From contig NZ_CP011883.2 of assembly GCF_000340435.2 (NCBI RefSeq), positions 1,274,607-1,338,606 on the forward strand: a stretch of DNA of 64,000 nucleotides, given 5' to 3'. Under the pieces are notes generated by a model. That model ran no database searches and was not told the origin of the DNA. It worked only from the letters and a program-made list of their open reading frames with translations. Shown here one piece after another: positions 1-8,226 of this stretch (position 1 is its first letter; each line of letters opens with the position of its first letter). The translations under genes were made by a program, and so were the position numbers. This DNA comes from Mycobacterium haemophilum DSM 44634 (lineage in GTDB: Bacteria; Actinomycetota; Actinomycetes; Mycobacteriales; Mycobacteriaceae).

Positions 1-599
1 TTCACACCTCGGCCCGCCTTGCGAGCAATGCGAACTGCATCGGGAGCCATGACACAGTAGGCGCCACGGCAATAGGCGACGATGTCGCGGTTGGCCGGTA
101 ATTCGGCGAGCCGGTCGGCCAGTTCGGCTAACGGGATATTGATGGCACCCGGGATGTGGCCTGCCACGTATTCGTCATGCGGACGCACATCAACCAGCGT
201 GACATCGCCGGCATCGCGCCGGCGCAGCAGTTCCGCACGGGTGATCGCATCCTCGGGTGAGCCAAGCACTGCCGCCGCCGCGAGCGCCACGTCGGCCAAA
301 TGCTCGTCGGCGACGGCTTGCACCAGCGCGAACAGCTTTGCCACGTCATCCCCGGCGAGTCGGTAATGCTGCCGGGTCCCGTCCCGGCGAGCCCGGACCA
401 ACCCGCCGTTCTTCAGCGCCTGCAGATTCGCCGATGCGGTAGTCACGTTCATCCCCGTCGCGGTCGCGATGGCTTCGACCGTGCGCTCGCCCTGGGCGAG
501 CAAGTCGAGGATCTGCAATCGCCGCCCGTTGCCCAGCGCCTTACCTACTCGAGCGATTTGCTCTAACAGTGCGGCTTTGCGATCGGGTTGCCCGCTCAT
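1..599 (-). CDS. ArsR-family regulator fused to a rhodanese domain (3' end outside window)
   Basis: Translating the minus strand from the ATG at 599 gives an uninterrupted protein that runs off the left edge. Residues 1-100 form a winged helix typical of ArsR/SmtB repressors (ALGNGRRLQILDLL, then a recognition-helix region ending TTASANLQALKNGGLV). Residues about 115-199 are a rhodanese domain with the active-site loop CRGAYC, catalytic Cys about 177. This architecture is known in mycobacteria (Rv0324-like, from memory). Rhodanese domains carry persulfide sulfur, so a sulfur or redox-responsive repressor is the natural inference; no ligand can be read from sequence. The AT-rich stretch 600-665 upstream probably holds its promoter. 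Confidence 0.85.
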   Translation of the reverse strand, partial: MSGQPDRKAALLEQIARVGKALGNGRRLQILDLLAQGERTVEAIATATGMNVTTASANLQALKNGGLVRARRDGTRQHYRLAGDDVAKLFALVQAVADEHLADVALAAAAVLGSPEDAITRAELLRRRDAGDVTLVDVRPHDEYVAGHIPGAINIPLAELADRLAELPANRDIVAYCRGAYCVMAPDAVRIARKAGRGV

Positions 600-938
600 C
601 CCAATTCTCCAGTACTCATTAAGAATTCAATTCCATTGTTCGTTGGAACTAGATAATACTCATACCTTGGCGAGGTCGTTTCTTTGATGGTTGTTGTTAG
701 GTCCGCCACCCGTCGTGGGTCCACGGTGGAACGCGACCTCCTTCCGCCGCTCCTTCAGTGTCTTCGCCACCACCCACCCCACAGCCGAACTCGGGTCCGG
801 TATCCAACTGGGACAGCGCATGGCACCGTCCGCCTTGACCTCGTGGCGAGGCCGCGGTTCGGAATTCGCGCCCGGTGGCAGTTGCGGGTGCTCGGTAGAC
901 GACAGCCGGGCGGGACCTTTTTTGGCGTAGTTCCGGTA
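600..938. other. intergenic, no gene recognised
   Basis: About 340 bases between the ArsR-rhodanese start and the 3' end of the DUF732 gene. The first 65 bases are AT-rich and promoter-like for the ArsR gene. The rest has open frames on both strands, but none gave a recognisable protein, a convincing ribosome binding site or consistent codon use. Confidence 0.5.
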
Positions 939-1598
939 TCAGAACCCCGCAACCAGCTTGTCGTTTTGCGGGCAGTACGCGTGAACCGAGATAGCCACAT
1001 AAGCATTGGCACTGTCAGTTAAGGCGGGATTGCTCGCTCGAAACGCGTCGGCGATCTGCTGCACCGACACCCCGCGCTGGATGTCGCCGCACACCATCTT
1101 GCCGTTATAGATGGCGCCCTCGGGATTGGCGAACGAGATGCCCCGGTCGTTGAGGGCCTGAACATACCGACTGTCTTGGTCTGGCGTGGATTCGATGACG
1201 GGTGGTGACGCCGTCGCCGGGACGGCCGGACCAGGTGTGGCGCTGAGCTTCGGCGTCGACGACGCACCGGGCGCGCGCCCGGCAGCCTGGTGCGGCGACG
1301 CCAATGTGCTGAATCCCCAGTGCCCCACCACAATCGCCGCTGCGATGACGAGACCAGCCATGAGTAGCGCAGCTGCCTTACCCCACGTAGCGCGCCACGA
1401 CTGGTGAACAGCCGTCAATTCAGTCTGGATGTCAGCCGGGATGCCAACTTGGACGTCGCGGTCGTCGTCGCGCGACCACGCGAGATCCACGGCTTCGGTA
1501 GCTGCGGAACTAGGTACCACAACGGTTTCGCTACCGTCCACTACAGCGGTGTCGTCTGCAGCCGGGCCCGGCTCGGCCATGAGGGCCATGGTAGCCAT
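939..1598 (-). CDS. membrane-anchored DUF732-domain protein
   Basis: The frame is open up to 1799, but the first 67 residues would overlap the neighbouring TetR gene and look non-coding, so I place the start at the ATG at 1598 (MATMALMAEPG). The chosen protein has an acidic N-terminal segment, one strong membrane helix (AAALLMAGLVIAAAIVVGHW), a Pro/Ala/Ser/Thr-rich linker, and a C-terminal DUF732 module of about 75 residues with two cysteines likely to form a disulfide (MVCGDIQRG and HAYCPQND). DUF732 proteins are common, mostly uncharacterised mycobacterial envelope proteins; the C-terminal module should lie outside the membrane. Function unknown. The start is the least certain part. Confidence 0.7.
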   Translation of the reverse strand: MATMALMAEPGPAADDTAVVDGSETVVVPSSAATEAVDLAWSRDDDRDVQVGIPADIQTELTAVHQSWRATWGKAAALLMAGLVIAAAIVVGHWGFSTLASPHQAAGRAPGASSTPKLSATPGPAVPATASPPVIESTPDQDSRYVQALNDRGISFANPEGAIYNGKMVCGDIQRGVSVQQIADAFRASNPALTDSANAYVAISVHAYCPQNDKLVAGF

Positions 1599-1741
1599 CG
1601 TTTCGATTTCCGGCAGCTCCGCCCGGTTGCCGGTGACCGCGATGGTCTCGGCGGTGACACCGACCGCGCAACCGGAGTTGCATGTGTCACCACCACGCGA
1701 TAAATCGGCTCTGGCTGCGCCTCGTTCTGCAAGTACGCGTT

Positions 1742-2332
1742 TTACCGGGCGACCGCTTGGTCGATGAGCGTCGCTGCTGCGGTACGGGCCAGTATCCACG
1801 GTGATGCGTCGTTTAGTGATGTGGCCAGTGCGGCTGCACCTTCGTAGAGCACGGCTAGTTGGTTGCCGAGCAGGTGCGGGTCGGCGGCGCCTGACTGCTT
1901 GGCCAGCTCAATAGTTCCGCTGATGAAGCTGCGTTTGTTCGCACGAACAATTGCCTGCACTCCCGGCATGGCTCCTGCTGCCTCGACGGCCGCGTTGTGG
2001 AAGGGGCAGCCCCGGATAGGTGTGGCAGCTGGATCGGGGGTGTCGAAAAGGGCCAGTAGTCGCTCGCGTGGTGTTCGGTCGTCGGTGTCCGCCGCAGAGG
2101 GGTTTGCCACCCGTCGTTCGAGGTTGTGCAGATATTCCTCTATCACTGCCGACTTACTCGGAAAATGTTGGTAGAGAGTACGTTTGGACACTGATGACTC
2201 GGTTGCAAGTCGATCGACGCCGGTGGCGTTGATGCCATCGCGGTAGAACAACTCGGCGGCGGTGTCCATGATGCGCTGGCGGGCGCCGCGACCGCCCCGG
2301 GTTTTCGAGTGCTGGGCAGCAGACTTGATCAC
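1742..2332 (-). CDS. TetR-family transcriptional repressor
   Basis: 196-residue protein with a classic TetR N-terminal helix-turn-helix (residues about 20-65: RIMDTAAELFYRDGINATGV, then SKRTLYQHFPSKSAVIEEYL) and a helical ligand-binding C-terminus. It is transcribed away from the SDR gene that starts at 2424, with only 91 bases between them. That gap contains two copies of a 19-base element (see the regulatory feature), so I infer it controls both itself and the SDR. No ligand is evident. Confidence 0.88.
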   Translation of the reverse strand: MIKSAAQHSKTRGGRGARQRIMDTAAELFYRDGINATGVDRLATESSVSKRTLYQHFPSKSAVIEEYLHNLERRVANPSAADTDDRTPRERLLALFDTPDPAATPIRGCPFHNAAVEAAGAMPGVQAIVRANKRSFISGTIELAKQSGAADPHLLGNQLAVLYEGAAALATSLNDASPWILARTAAATLIDQAVAR

Positions 2333-2337
2333 TATTG

Positions 2338-2411
2338 AAGTATACCGACCGGTTTACATCGGGCGTCAAGCGGTGTAGTGTCAGCATCGCAGAAGTACAC
2401 CACTCGGTTTA
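2338..2411. promoter_or_regulatory. paired 19-bp operator-like repeats between TetR and SDR genes
   Basis: aagtataccgaccggttta at 2338-2356 and aagtacaccactcggttta at 2393-2411 match at 15 of 19 positions. The first copy has internal dyad symmetry (ATACCG-AC-CGGTTT). Position between divergent TetR and SDR genes makes them likely TetR operators; binding is inferred. Confidence 0.55.
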
Positions 2412-2423
2412 CTAGGAGTTGGG

Positions 2424-3311
2424 ATGAAACCACAATCCTCCGTGGCATTGGTTACCGGCGTCTCCTCGGGAATCGGCCGTGCCGTTGCGACCGCCTTGGC
2501 GGCAAAAGGCTTTGAGGTCTTCGGCACCAGCCGCAGGCCGCAAACGACGGCGCCGATCGCCGGGGTGCAATTGGTTCAGCTTGATGTCACCGACGATGCT
2601 TCGATCACCCGGGCTGTCTCAACGGTCATCGATCGTGCGGGCCGCATCGACGTTCTGGTCAACAACGCTGGTATGGGTGTCATCGGCGCCGCCGAGGAGA
2701 GTTCGATGATCCAGGCGCGGCAGCTCTTCGACACCAATTTCTTCGGATTGGTGCGGCTGACCCAGGAGGTGTTGCCGCATATGCGTGCCCAGCGCAGCGG
2801 TCGCATCATCAACATCGGCTCGGTGCTGGGACTGCTGCCGGCACCGTATGCTGCGCTCTACGCCGCTTCAAAGCACGCGGTTGAGGGCTACTCGGAATCC
2901 CTGGATCATGAAACCCGGGAATTCGGCGTGCGGGTTCTCGTCGTCGAGCCCGCGTACACCAACACCTCATTCGAAACCCATGCGGCTGACGTCGATTCAC
3001 CGATCGACAGCTATGCGATCATCCGCGAGCACGTCCGACAAGTCCTCACCGAGGAAGTGCGGGCTGGGGATGATCCCGCAGTGGTCGCACGGGTCGTGTT
3101 GGACGCTGTGACCAGCCGTAAACCGAAGCTGCGGTATCCGGCCGGACCCCTGGCGCGCCGACTGTCGCGGCTGCGGAGGTTCGCCCCGGCCAGCTTGGTA
3201 GACAAGGGAATTCGCAAAGCCAGCAAGTTGACCACAACGCCGAAGCCGAATGACCACCAGGCGCCGATCGAGCGCCCGGTAGCGATTTTTCCTCGCGCTG
3301 CCGGCGACTAG
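2424..3311 (+). CDS. short-chain dehydrogenase/reductase (SDR)
   Basis: 295 residues, preceded by AGGAG six bases before the ATG. Shows the NAD(P)-binding motif TGVSSGIG at residues 11-18, the NNAG motif near 87, and the catalytic YAASK pair near 155. The sequence is of the classical SDR type with oxidoreductase activity on an unknown alcohol/ketone. The C-terminus after about residue 240 is basic (ARRLSRLRRFAP), as in mycobacterial SDRs thought to be membrane-associated. It lies divergent to a TetR gene that probably represses it. Confidence 0.88.
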   Translation: MKPQSSVALVTGVSSGIGRAVATALAAKGFEVFGTSRRPQTTAPIAGVQLVQLDVTDDASITRAVSTVIDRAGRIDVLVNNAGMGVIGAAEESSMIQARQLFDTNFFGLVRLTQEVLPHMRAQRSGRIINIGSVLGLLPAPYAALYAASKHAVEGYSESLDHETREFGVRVLVVEPAYTNTSFETHAADVDSPIDSYAIIREHVRQVLTEEVRAGDDPAVVARVVLDAVTSRKPKLRYPAGPLARRLSRLRRFAPASLVDKGIRKASKLTTTPKPNDHQAPIERPVAIFPRAAGD

Positions 3312-3386
3312 CGCACCGGTTAGAGGCGGCTGGCCTCCGGGCCGTCGGGGACGTGGACGGGTCCCGCGGCGAAACGGATCGCCGAG

Positions 3387-3512
3387 GTGGGCGCGCGGTA
3401 TCTGGCTGGAATGAAGGAATTCATAGAGGGTGTCAACCTGCTCGCCGTGCAGCTCAATAACGTCGCGGAGGCCTATGCCCAGGTGATGAATCGCTATGCA
3501 AAGTATTACTAG
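3387..3512 (+). pseudogene. short alpha-helical remnant, possibly of a WXG100/EspC-like protein
   Basis: An open frame from a stop at 3321-3323 to the TAG at 3510-3512 encodes a helical tail (KEFIEGVNLLAVQLNNVAEA, then YAQVMNRYAKYY). The Ala/Tyr spacing resembles C-terminal helices of small type VII secretion-associated proteins, but no WXG motif or YxxxD/E is present and no good start with a ribosome binding site exists. I report it as a probable 3' fragment; family assignment is weak. Confidence 0.25.
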
Positions 3513-3580
3513 GAGGCCGGCTAGCCCGGCCGGAGCCGATCGAGATCTGTCGCCTATGGACGTCCATAGAGAATGAGGGC

Positions 3581-4390
3581 ATGGCCGATGACCTCGCTTC
3601 TGGATTTCGCAGCGTCGACAGCGCCTCAGATTTCTCGGTCTTCTCGGATTGTCTGACGCTGATTGACTCGCTGCCGTTCTTCGCCGAGTGCAAACGCACG
3701 AGCTATCAGCTGCTCGGGGCCACGCCCGGCCGCCGGATCCTGGAGGTTGGCTGCGGGCTCGGTGACGACGCCGCGTCACTGGCCAAGCTTGTCGCACCAG
3801 GCGGCTCGGTCGTCGCTATCGACGCCAGCCGAACGATGATCGAGGCGGCCCGTCGGCGCCACCATGACGTCACGGGTTTGTCGTTCGACGTCGCCGACGC
3901 TGCGCACTTGCCATTCGACGATGAGAGTTTCGATGCTTGTCGGATCGACCGGGTGTTGCAGCACATCGGCGATCCTGCTCCGCCAATCATGCAGATGGTC
4001 CGCGTATTACGCCCGGGCGGAGTGCTGGTGGCGTTCGACAACGATTGGGAAACGTTGACCGTCGACTGCGCCGATCGCCTGATTACGCGCGCCATTCTGA
4101 ATGCCTGGTGCGACCGTTTCCCGTCGGGTTGGATTGGTCGACGACTGGTTCCGCTGTTCCTTCAGGCCGGCCTTGGTGAAGTCATCGCCTACCCGAAAAC
4201 TCTGGTATTGCGTGAGCTGGCCGTGGCCGATCGCCTCTACAGCTTCCTGGCATCCGCGAAACGCCTTGCGGAGACTGGGGTTATCAGTGGCAGCGACGCC
4301 GAGCTCTGGTCGCGATCACTGCGGACCGCCGATGCGGAGGGGCGATTCTTCACCTCATATACCGGGTTTCTGGTGTCGGGGTCTCGCTAG
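3581..4390 (+). CDS. class I SAM-dependent methyltransferase
   Basis: 269 residues. The SAM-binding motif I (ILEVGCGLGDDAA) lies near residues 48-60, the acidic post-I motif (VVAIDASRTMI) about 20 residues later, and FDVADAAHLPFDDESFD supplies motif II/III. The layout is that of the Methyltransf_11/UbiE type. The C-terminal half after residue 150 probably carries substrate specificity, which I cannot predict. GAGGG lies upstream of the ATG. Confidence 0.85.
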   Translation: MADDLASGFRSVDSASDFSVFSDCLTLIDSLPFFAECKRTSYQLLGATPGRRILEVGCGLGDDAASLAKLVAPGGSVVAIDASRTMIEAARRRHHDVTGLSFDVADAAHLPFDDESFDACRIDRVLQHIGDPAPPIMQMVRVLRPGGVLVAFDNDWETLTVDCADRLITRAILNAWCDRFPSGWIGRRLVPLFLQAGLGEVIAYPKTLVLRELAVADRLYSFLASAKRLAETGVISGSDAELWSRSLRTADAEGRFFTSYTGFLVSGSR

Positions 4391-4431
4391 CCGGCGGTCT
4401 TACTGTCGTTCTCGGACCGTTAGAATCGGGC

Positions 4432-4815
4432 GTGGCTTTACACCTGAACGCCGATCTTGAGGCGCGCTATCAGCGCTTTGTCAATCGTGTGCGCGCCAAC
4501 GGTGAGGTCTGGGTGCTGCTAAGCCCTGACATGCGGGGGCCGTGGGTGGAATCGAATCACTATTCACAAGAAGACGGTGAGCCAGTTCCCGTACATTTGG
4601 TCTACTCCGCCGCTGGCTATGCGCGGCAGCACGCCACCGGGCCGTGGGAGGGTTGGGAGCCGGCGGCGATGGACGTCGAAGAGTTCGTCGGCGGGCCACT
4701 GAAAGGCATGCACGAGTGCGGTGATCTGGTAGGTCCCGACTACAACTCTGATCTTGCTGGCGTTGAGGTCGATCCGATGGACCTGGCCCTGGCTCTCCTG
4801 GGCGAGTCCGACTGA
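4432..4815 (+). CDS. conserved-looking hypothetical protein
   Basis: 127 residues from a GTG at 4432. The protein is acidic with many Trp/Pro/Glu residues (EVWVLLSPDMRGPWVESNH) and no membrane segment or signal peptide. Codon use is typical of mycobacterial genes. I do not recognise the family. It follows the methyltransferase by about 40 bases in the same direction but has no obvious shared function. Confidence 0.6.
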   Translation: MALHLNADLEARYQRFVNRVRANGEVWVLLSPDMRGPWVESNHYSQEDGEPVPVHLVYSAAGYARQHATGPWEGWEPAAMDVEEFVGGPLKGMHECGDLVGPDYNSDLAGVEVDPMDLALALLGESD

Positions 4816-4911
4816 CGGTAGCGCAGCAGCTTGCCGCAGCTAGCGGGGCATCTGGACCATTTCTCGTGTCATGCGGCTACCGTTTAGGGAAACGAGCTAC
4901 GCACCCATGGA

Positions 4912-5853
4912 ATGAAGATGACGACAGATCAATCAACGTATGAACAACTCGACAGCCATTCGGTGGATCCTACTGACGTTGGTTCACGGATCGATCCGGT
5001 TCTGGCTCGAAGCTGGCTCTTGGTCAACGGTGCGCATGCCGACCGGTTCCAGTCCGCGGCGCGCTCCCGCGCCGACATCGTCGTGTTCGACATCGAGGAT
5101 GCGGTCGCGCCCAAGGACAAGCCTGCGGCCCGCGACCACGTCGTGCGTTGGCTTCGCACCGAAAACTCCGACTGGGTTCGTATTAACGGCTTCGGCACCC
5201 CGTGGTGGGCGGACGACATAGCCGCGCTGGCCGCTAGCCCGGTCGGCGGGGTGATGCTGGCGATGGTCGAATCGGTGGACCATGTCACAGAGACCGCGAA
5301 ACGACTGCCCAACGTGCCGATCGTGGCGCTGGTTGAGACGGCCCGGGGTTTAGAGCGCATCACCGAGATCGCGGCGGCCAAGGGCACCTTCCGGCTCGCC
5401 TTCGGCATCGGCGATTTCCGCCGTGACACCGGTTTCGGGGAAGATCCGACCACCCTGGCGTATGCACGATCACGCTTCACCATCGCCGCCAAGGCGGCCA
5501 ACCTGCCCAGTGCGATCGATGGGCCGACGATCGGCTCCAATGCGTTGAAACTCATCGAGGCCACGGCTGTCTCCGCCGAATTCGGGATGACGGGCAAGAT
5601 CTGCCTTACGCCGGACCAATGTTCGGTGGTAAACGAGGGACTATCTCCGTCACAGGACGAAATCGCTTGGGCAAAAGAGTTTTTCGCCGAGTTCGAACGT
5701 GATGGGGGAGAGATCCGCAATGGCTCTGATCTGCCACGCATCGCCCGGGCCACCAAGATCCTCGAGTTGGCTCGTGCGTACGGCATCGAAGTGTCCGACT
5801 TCGACGACGAACCGGTTCACTCACCCGCGCCGTCGGACACGTATCACTACTGA
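4912..5853 (+). CDS. citE2: HpcH/HpaI aldolase / citrate lyase beta-like protein
   Basis: 313 residues. Recognised from the CitE-like TIM barrel: RSWLLVNGAH near the N-terminus, the DIVVFDIEDAVAPKDK segment with the metal-binding acidic pair, then VALVETARGLERI and FRLAFGIGDFRRDTG. Members cleave or form short CoA-linked or free hydroxy acids with Mg2+. No citrate lyase alpha or gamma subunits are nearby, so it is a stand-alone CitE rather than part of citrate lyase. An ATG at 4918 is an equally possible start. From memory this corresponds to Rv3075c and marks the start of the conserved backbone in this window. Confidence 0.82.
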   Translation: MKMTTDQSTYEQLDSHSVDPTDVGSRIDPVLARSWLLVNGAHADRFQSAARSRADIVVFDIEDAVAPKDKPAARDHVVRWLRTENSDWVRINGFGTPWWADDIAALAASPVGGVMLAMVESVDHVTETAKRLPNVPIVALVETARGLERITEIAAAKGTFRLAFGIGDFRRDTGFGEDPTTLAYARSRFTIAAKAANLPSAIDGPTIGSNALKLIEATAVSAEFGMTGKICLTPDQCSVVNEGLSPSQDEIAWAKEFFAEFERDGGEIRNGSDLPRIARATKILELARAYGIEVSDFDDEPVHSPAPSDTYHY

Positions 5854-5872
5854 ACCGCGATTGGGGAAGGTC

Positions 5873-6211
5873 ATGGCATCAGCGCGCACCTATGACGTGT
5901 TGGCGACGTACTTGGCCGCGAGCGCTGTCGGCGACGCCATTCCACTGCCGTTCGTGACACGGGTGCTCGATGCGATCGATTTTCCGCCCCGATACCGGTG
6001 GATATTCGCACCCATCAAGGCCGCGGCCGCGATCGGGCTGTTCTCGGCACGATGGTCGCCCGCGCTGACGCGTCTGACCACCGCTATGCTCACCATCTAC
6101 TTCGTGCTGGCGGTGGGTTTTCATGTCAAGGCCCGCGATCTGAGTGTCGCAGCCGTCGGGGCGGCGGCTAACGCCGCGATATTCGCCGTACTGACCGCGA
6201 AAAGAAACTAG
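5873..6211 (+). CDS. small DoxX-like integral membrane protein
   Basis: 112 residues from the ATG at 5873, preceded by GGGGAAGG. Three to four hydrophobic helices (VLATYLAASAVG, APIKAAAAIGLF, TTAMLTIYFVLAVGFHVKA, SVAAVGAAANAAIFAVL) fit the DoxX-like superfamily of small four-helix membrane proteins. Role unknown. It starts 19 bases after the CitE-like gene and ends 7 bases before the next ORF, so these are likely co-transcribed. The longer frame upstream overlaps the CitE-like gene and is not credible. Confidence 0.75.
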   Translation: MASARTYDVLATYLAASAVGDAIPLPFVTRVLDAIDFPPRYRWIFAPIKAAAAIGLFSARWSPALTRLTTAMLTIYFVLAVGFHVKARDLSVAAVGAAANAAIFAVLTAKRN

Positions 6212-6218
6212 GTCTCCG

Positions 6219-6944
6219 ATGGGTACCGCCGTTGATTTTCACTTTGACCCGATGTGCCCGTTCGCATACCAGACCTCGTTGTGGATCCGCGACGTCCGGG
6301 AGCAGGTGGGAATAACGGTCAATTGGCGATTTTTCAGCCTTGAGGAGATCAACCGCGAAGCGGGCAAGAAGCACCCGTGGCAGCGCCAGTGGTCCTACGG
6401 CTGGTCATTGATGCGGATCGGCGCCATGCTGCGGCGAACCGACATGTCGTTGCTGGACCGGTGGTATGCCGCCATTGGACATGAGCTGCACGCTGCAGGC
6501 GGCAAACCGCACGATCCCGCGGTGGCGCGACGCCTGCTGAGCGACATCGGTGTCGATCCGACGATTCTTGATGGGGCGCTAGCCGACCCGAGCACCCACG
6601 ACGACATTCGCGCCGAGCATCAGCGGGTCGTGGATGCCGGTGGCTTCGGAGTGCCCACGCTGTTTGTGTCCGGGGTCGCTGGCGAAGACCAATGCCTGTT
6701 CGGGCCGGTGCTGGTCGACCCGCCGACCGGTGCGGCCGCGCTGAAGCTGTGGAACGTGGTCACCGGGATGGCCGAACTGCCCCACGTCTACGAACTGCAG
6801 CGGCCCAAGACGCAGGCCGACGCCGAGCTGATTGGCCGGCAGCTGCGGCCGTACCTCGATGGCCGCGATTGGGTCAGCATCAATCGCGGCGACGTCATCG
6901 ACGTCGAAGAACTCACCGGCGGACGTCAGTCGCGGCGGCGATGA
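6219..6944 (+). CDS. DsbA/2-hydroxychromene-2-carboxylate isomerase-like thioredoxin-fold protein
   Basis: 241 residues. The N-terminus VDFHFDPMCPFAYQTS is the strand-loop-helix of the DsbA family, with a single cysteine (CPFA) instead of CxxC; the Ser/Cys-only active site is typical of the mycothiol- or glutathione-linked isomerase branch rather than a dithiol oxidase. The GGFGVPTLFV cis-proline motif near residue 145 supports the fold. Cytoplasmic, no signal peptide. Substrate unknown. Confidence 0.8.
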   Translation: MGTAVDFHFDPMCPFAYQTSLWIRDVREQVGITVNWRFFSLEEINREAGKKHPWQRQWSYGWSLMRIGAMLRRTDMSLLDRWYAAIGHELHAAGGKPHDPAVARRLLSDIGVDPTILDGALADPSTHDDIRAEHQRVVDAGGFGVPTLFVSGVAGEDQCLFGPVLVDPPTGAAALKLWNVVTGMAELPHVYELQRPKTQADAELIGRQLRPYLDGRDWVSINRGDVIDVEELTGGRQSRRR

Positions 6945-6948
6945 ATTG

Positions 6949-7305
6949 ATGGCCACTCAGCGAGGTATCCGGGTGGAGCGGGTCTATCACGACGTCGACC
7001 CCGACGACGGCCAGCGCATTCTGGTGGATCGGATCTGGCCGCGAGGATTCCACAAGGACGACCCGCGGGTGGGAATTTGGCTCAAAGATGTTGCGCCGTC
7101 GAAAGAACTGCGCGAGTGGTACCAGCACCAGCCGGAGCGGTTCGACGAATTCGCGGCACGCTACCAGGCGGAACTGTCCGGCAGTGCGGCGCTGCATGAG
7201 CTACACAAGCTGACTGAACGCGGCGTCGTCACCCTAGTTACGGCCACCCGGCAGGTGGAAGGCAGTCACGCGGCGGTCCTTGCGAGGCTGCTCAAACGTC
7301 GCTGA
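6949..7305 (+). CDS. DUF488 family protein
   Basis: 118 residues from the ATG at 6949, just after the preceding stop. A longer frame from 6832 overlaps the DsbA-like gene and is rejected. The DUF488 signature is clear: VERVYHDVDPDDGQRILVDR and IWPRGFHKDD, then LREWYQHQPERFDEF. Proteins of this family are small cytoplasmic proteins of unknown biochemistry. From memory it matches Rv3073c in length and position. Confidence 0.85.
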   Translation: MATQRGIRVERVYHDVDPDDGQRILVDRIWPRGFHKDDPRVGIWLKDVAPSKELREWYQHQPERFDEFAARYQAELSGSAALHELHKLTERGVVTLVTATRQVEGSHAAVLARLLKRR

Positions 7306-7326
7306 CGGGCGTGAGACGATCGTCGG

Positions 7327-8205
7327 GTGCAACTGGGATTACATGCCCTGGGAATCGGTGCCGGTGCCGACCGGGCGGTGATTGACGCCGTCGCGTCCGC
7401 CGCGGACAACAGCGGTTTTGCCACCCTGTGGGCGGGTGAACATGTTGTGATGGTGGACCAATCCGCGTCACGCTACCCCTATTCCGATGACGGCGTCATC
7501 GCGGTTCCGGCGCAGGCGGACTGGCTTGATCCGATGATCGCGCTGGGGTTCGCCGCCGCCGCCTCGTCCCGGATCCGTGTTGCCACCGGTGTGTTGTTGC
7601 TACCAGAACACAACCCGGTGGTGGTCGCCAAGCAGGCGGCCAGCCTGGACCGGTTGAGTGGTGGACGGCTGACCCTGGGCGTGGGCATCGGATGGTCCCG
7701 AGAGGAGTTTGCTGCGCTTGGGGTTCCGTTCGCGCATCGTGCGGCACGCACCGCCGAATACGTGGCCGCGATGCGTACATTGTGGCGCGACGACGTCGCC
7801 TCGTTTGACGGGAAATTCGTCGACTTCGACTCGATTCGGGTGAATCCCAAGCCGGTTCACGACCGTCGTATCCCGATCGTGGCCGGCGGCAACAGCGATC
7901 CGGCGCTGCGGCGGGCGGCGGCGTGGGCTGACGGCTGGTATGGATTCAACCTCGACGGTGTGGCTGCGGTACGCGAGCGGGTCGAGAAGCTGCAGCAGCT
8001 GTGCGGCGAGTTCGGCCGCGACCGCGCTGAGCTGCGGTTGGCGGTGGCCTTGGCTAGTCCTACAGTTGGCGATATCGGGGCGCTATCCGAGCTGGGCGTT
8101 GACGAATTGGTCCTGGTCGAGGCGCCGCCCGACGACCCGCACGCCGTGGCCGATTGGGTTGCGGCACTGGCTGATCGGTGGATGTCGGCAGCGCAAGTTG
8201 GGTAG
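7327..8205 (+). CDS. LLM-class (F420-dependent-type) oxidoreductase
   Basis: 292 residues from a GTG at 7327. The luciferase-like monooxygenase fold is shown by GFATLWAGEHVVMV, RIRVATGVLLLPEHNPVVVA, LGVGIGWSREEFAALG and RIPIVAGGNSDPALRRAA. Mycobacterial members mostly use coenzyme F420; FMN use is possible. Substrate unknown. It starts 21 bases after the DUF488 gene. Confidence 0.87.
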   Translation: MQLGLHALGIGAGADRAVIDAVASAADNSGFATLWAGEHVVMVDQSASRYPYSDDGVIAVPAQADWLDPMIALGFAAAASSRIRVATGVLLLPEHNPVVVAKQAASLDRLSGGRLTLGVGIGWSREEFAALGVPFAHRAARTAEYVAAMRTLWRDDVASFDGKFVDFDSIRVNPKPVHDRRIPIVAGGNSDPALRRAAAWADGWYGFNLDGVAAVRERVEKLQQLCGEFGRDRAELRLAVALASPTVGDIGALSELGVDELVLVEAPPDDPHAVADWVAALADRWMSAAQVG

Positions 8206-8226
8206 GTTCTCCGGTCAGAAGTGTGG

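Noticed and set aside
82..566. Several open frames on the plus strand and a 73-residue minus-strand frame
   Set aside because: They are shadows of the minus-strand ArsR-rhodanese gene, whose frame runs unbroken to the window edge and has both domain signatures.
2997..3797. 266-residue minus-strand open frame
   Set aside because: Overlaps the SDR and methyltransferase genes and shows no family features.
4929..5786. 285-residue minus-strand open frame
   Set aside because: Antisense shadow of the CitE-like gene; Ser/Arg/Ala-rich with no motif, while the plus strand encodes a clear lyase.
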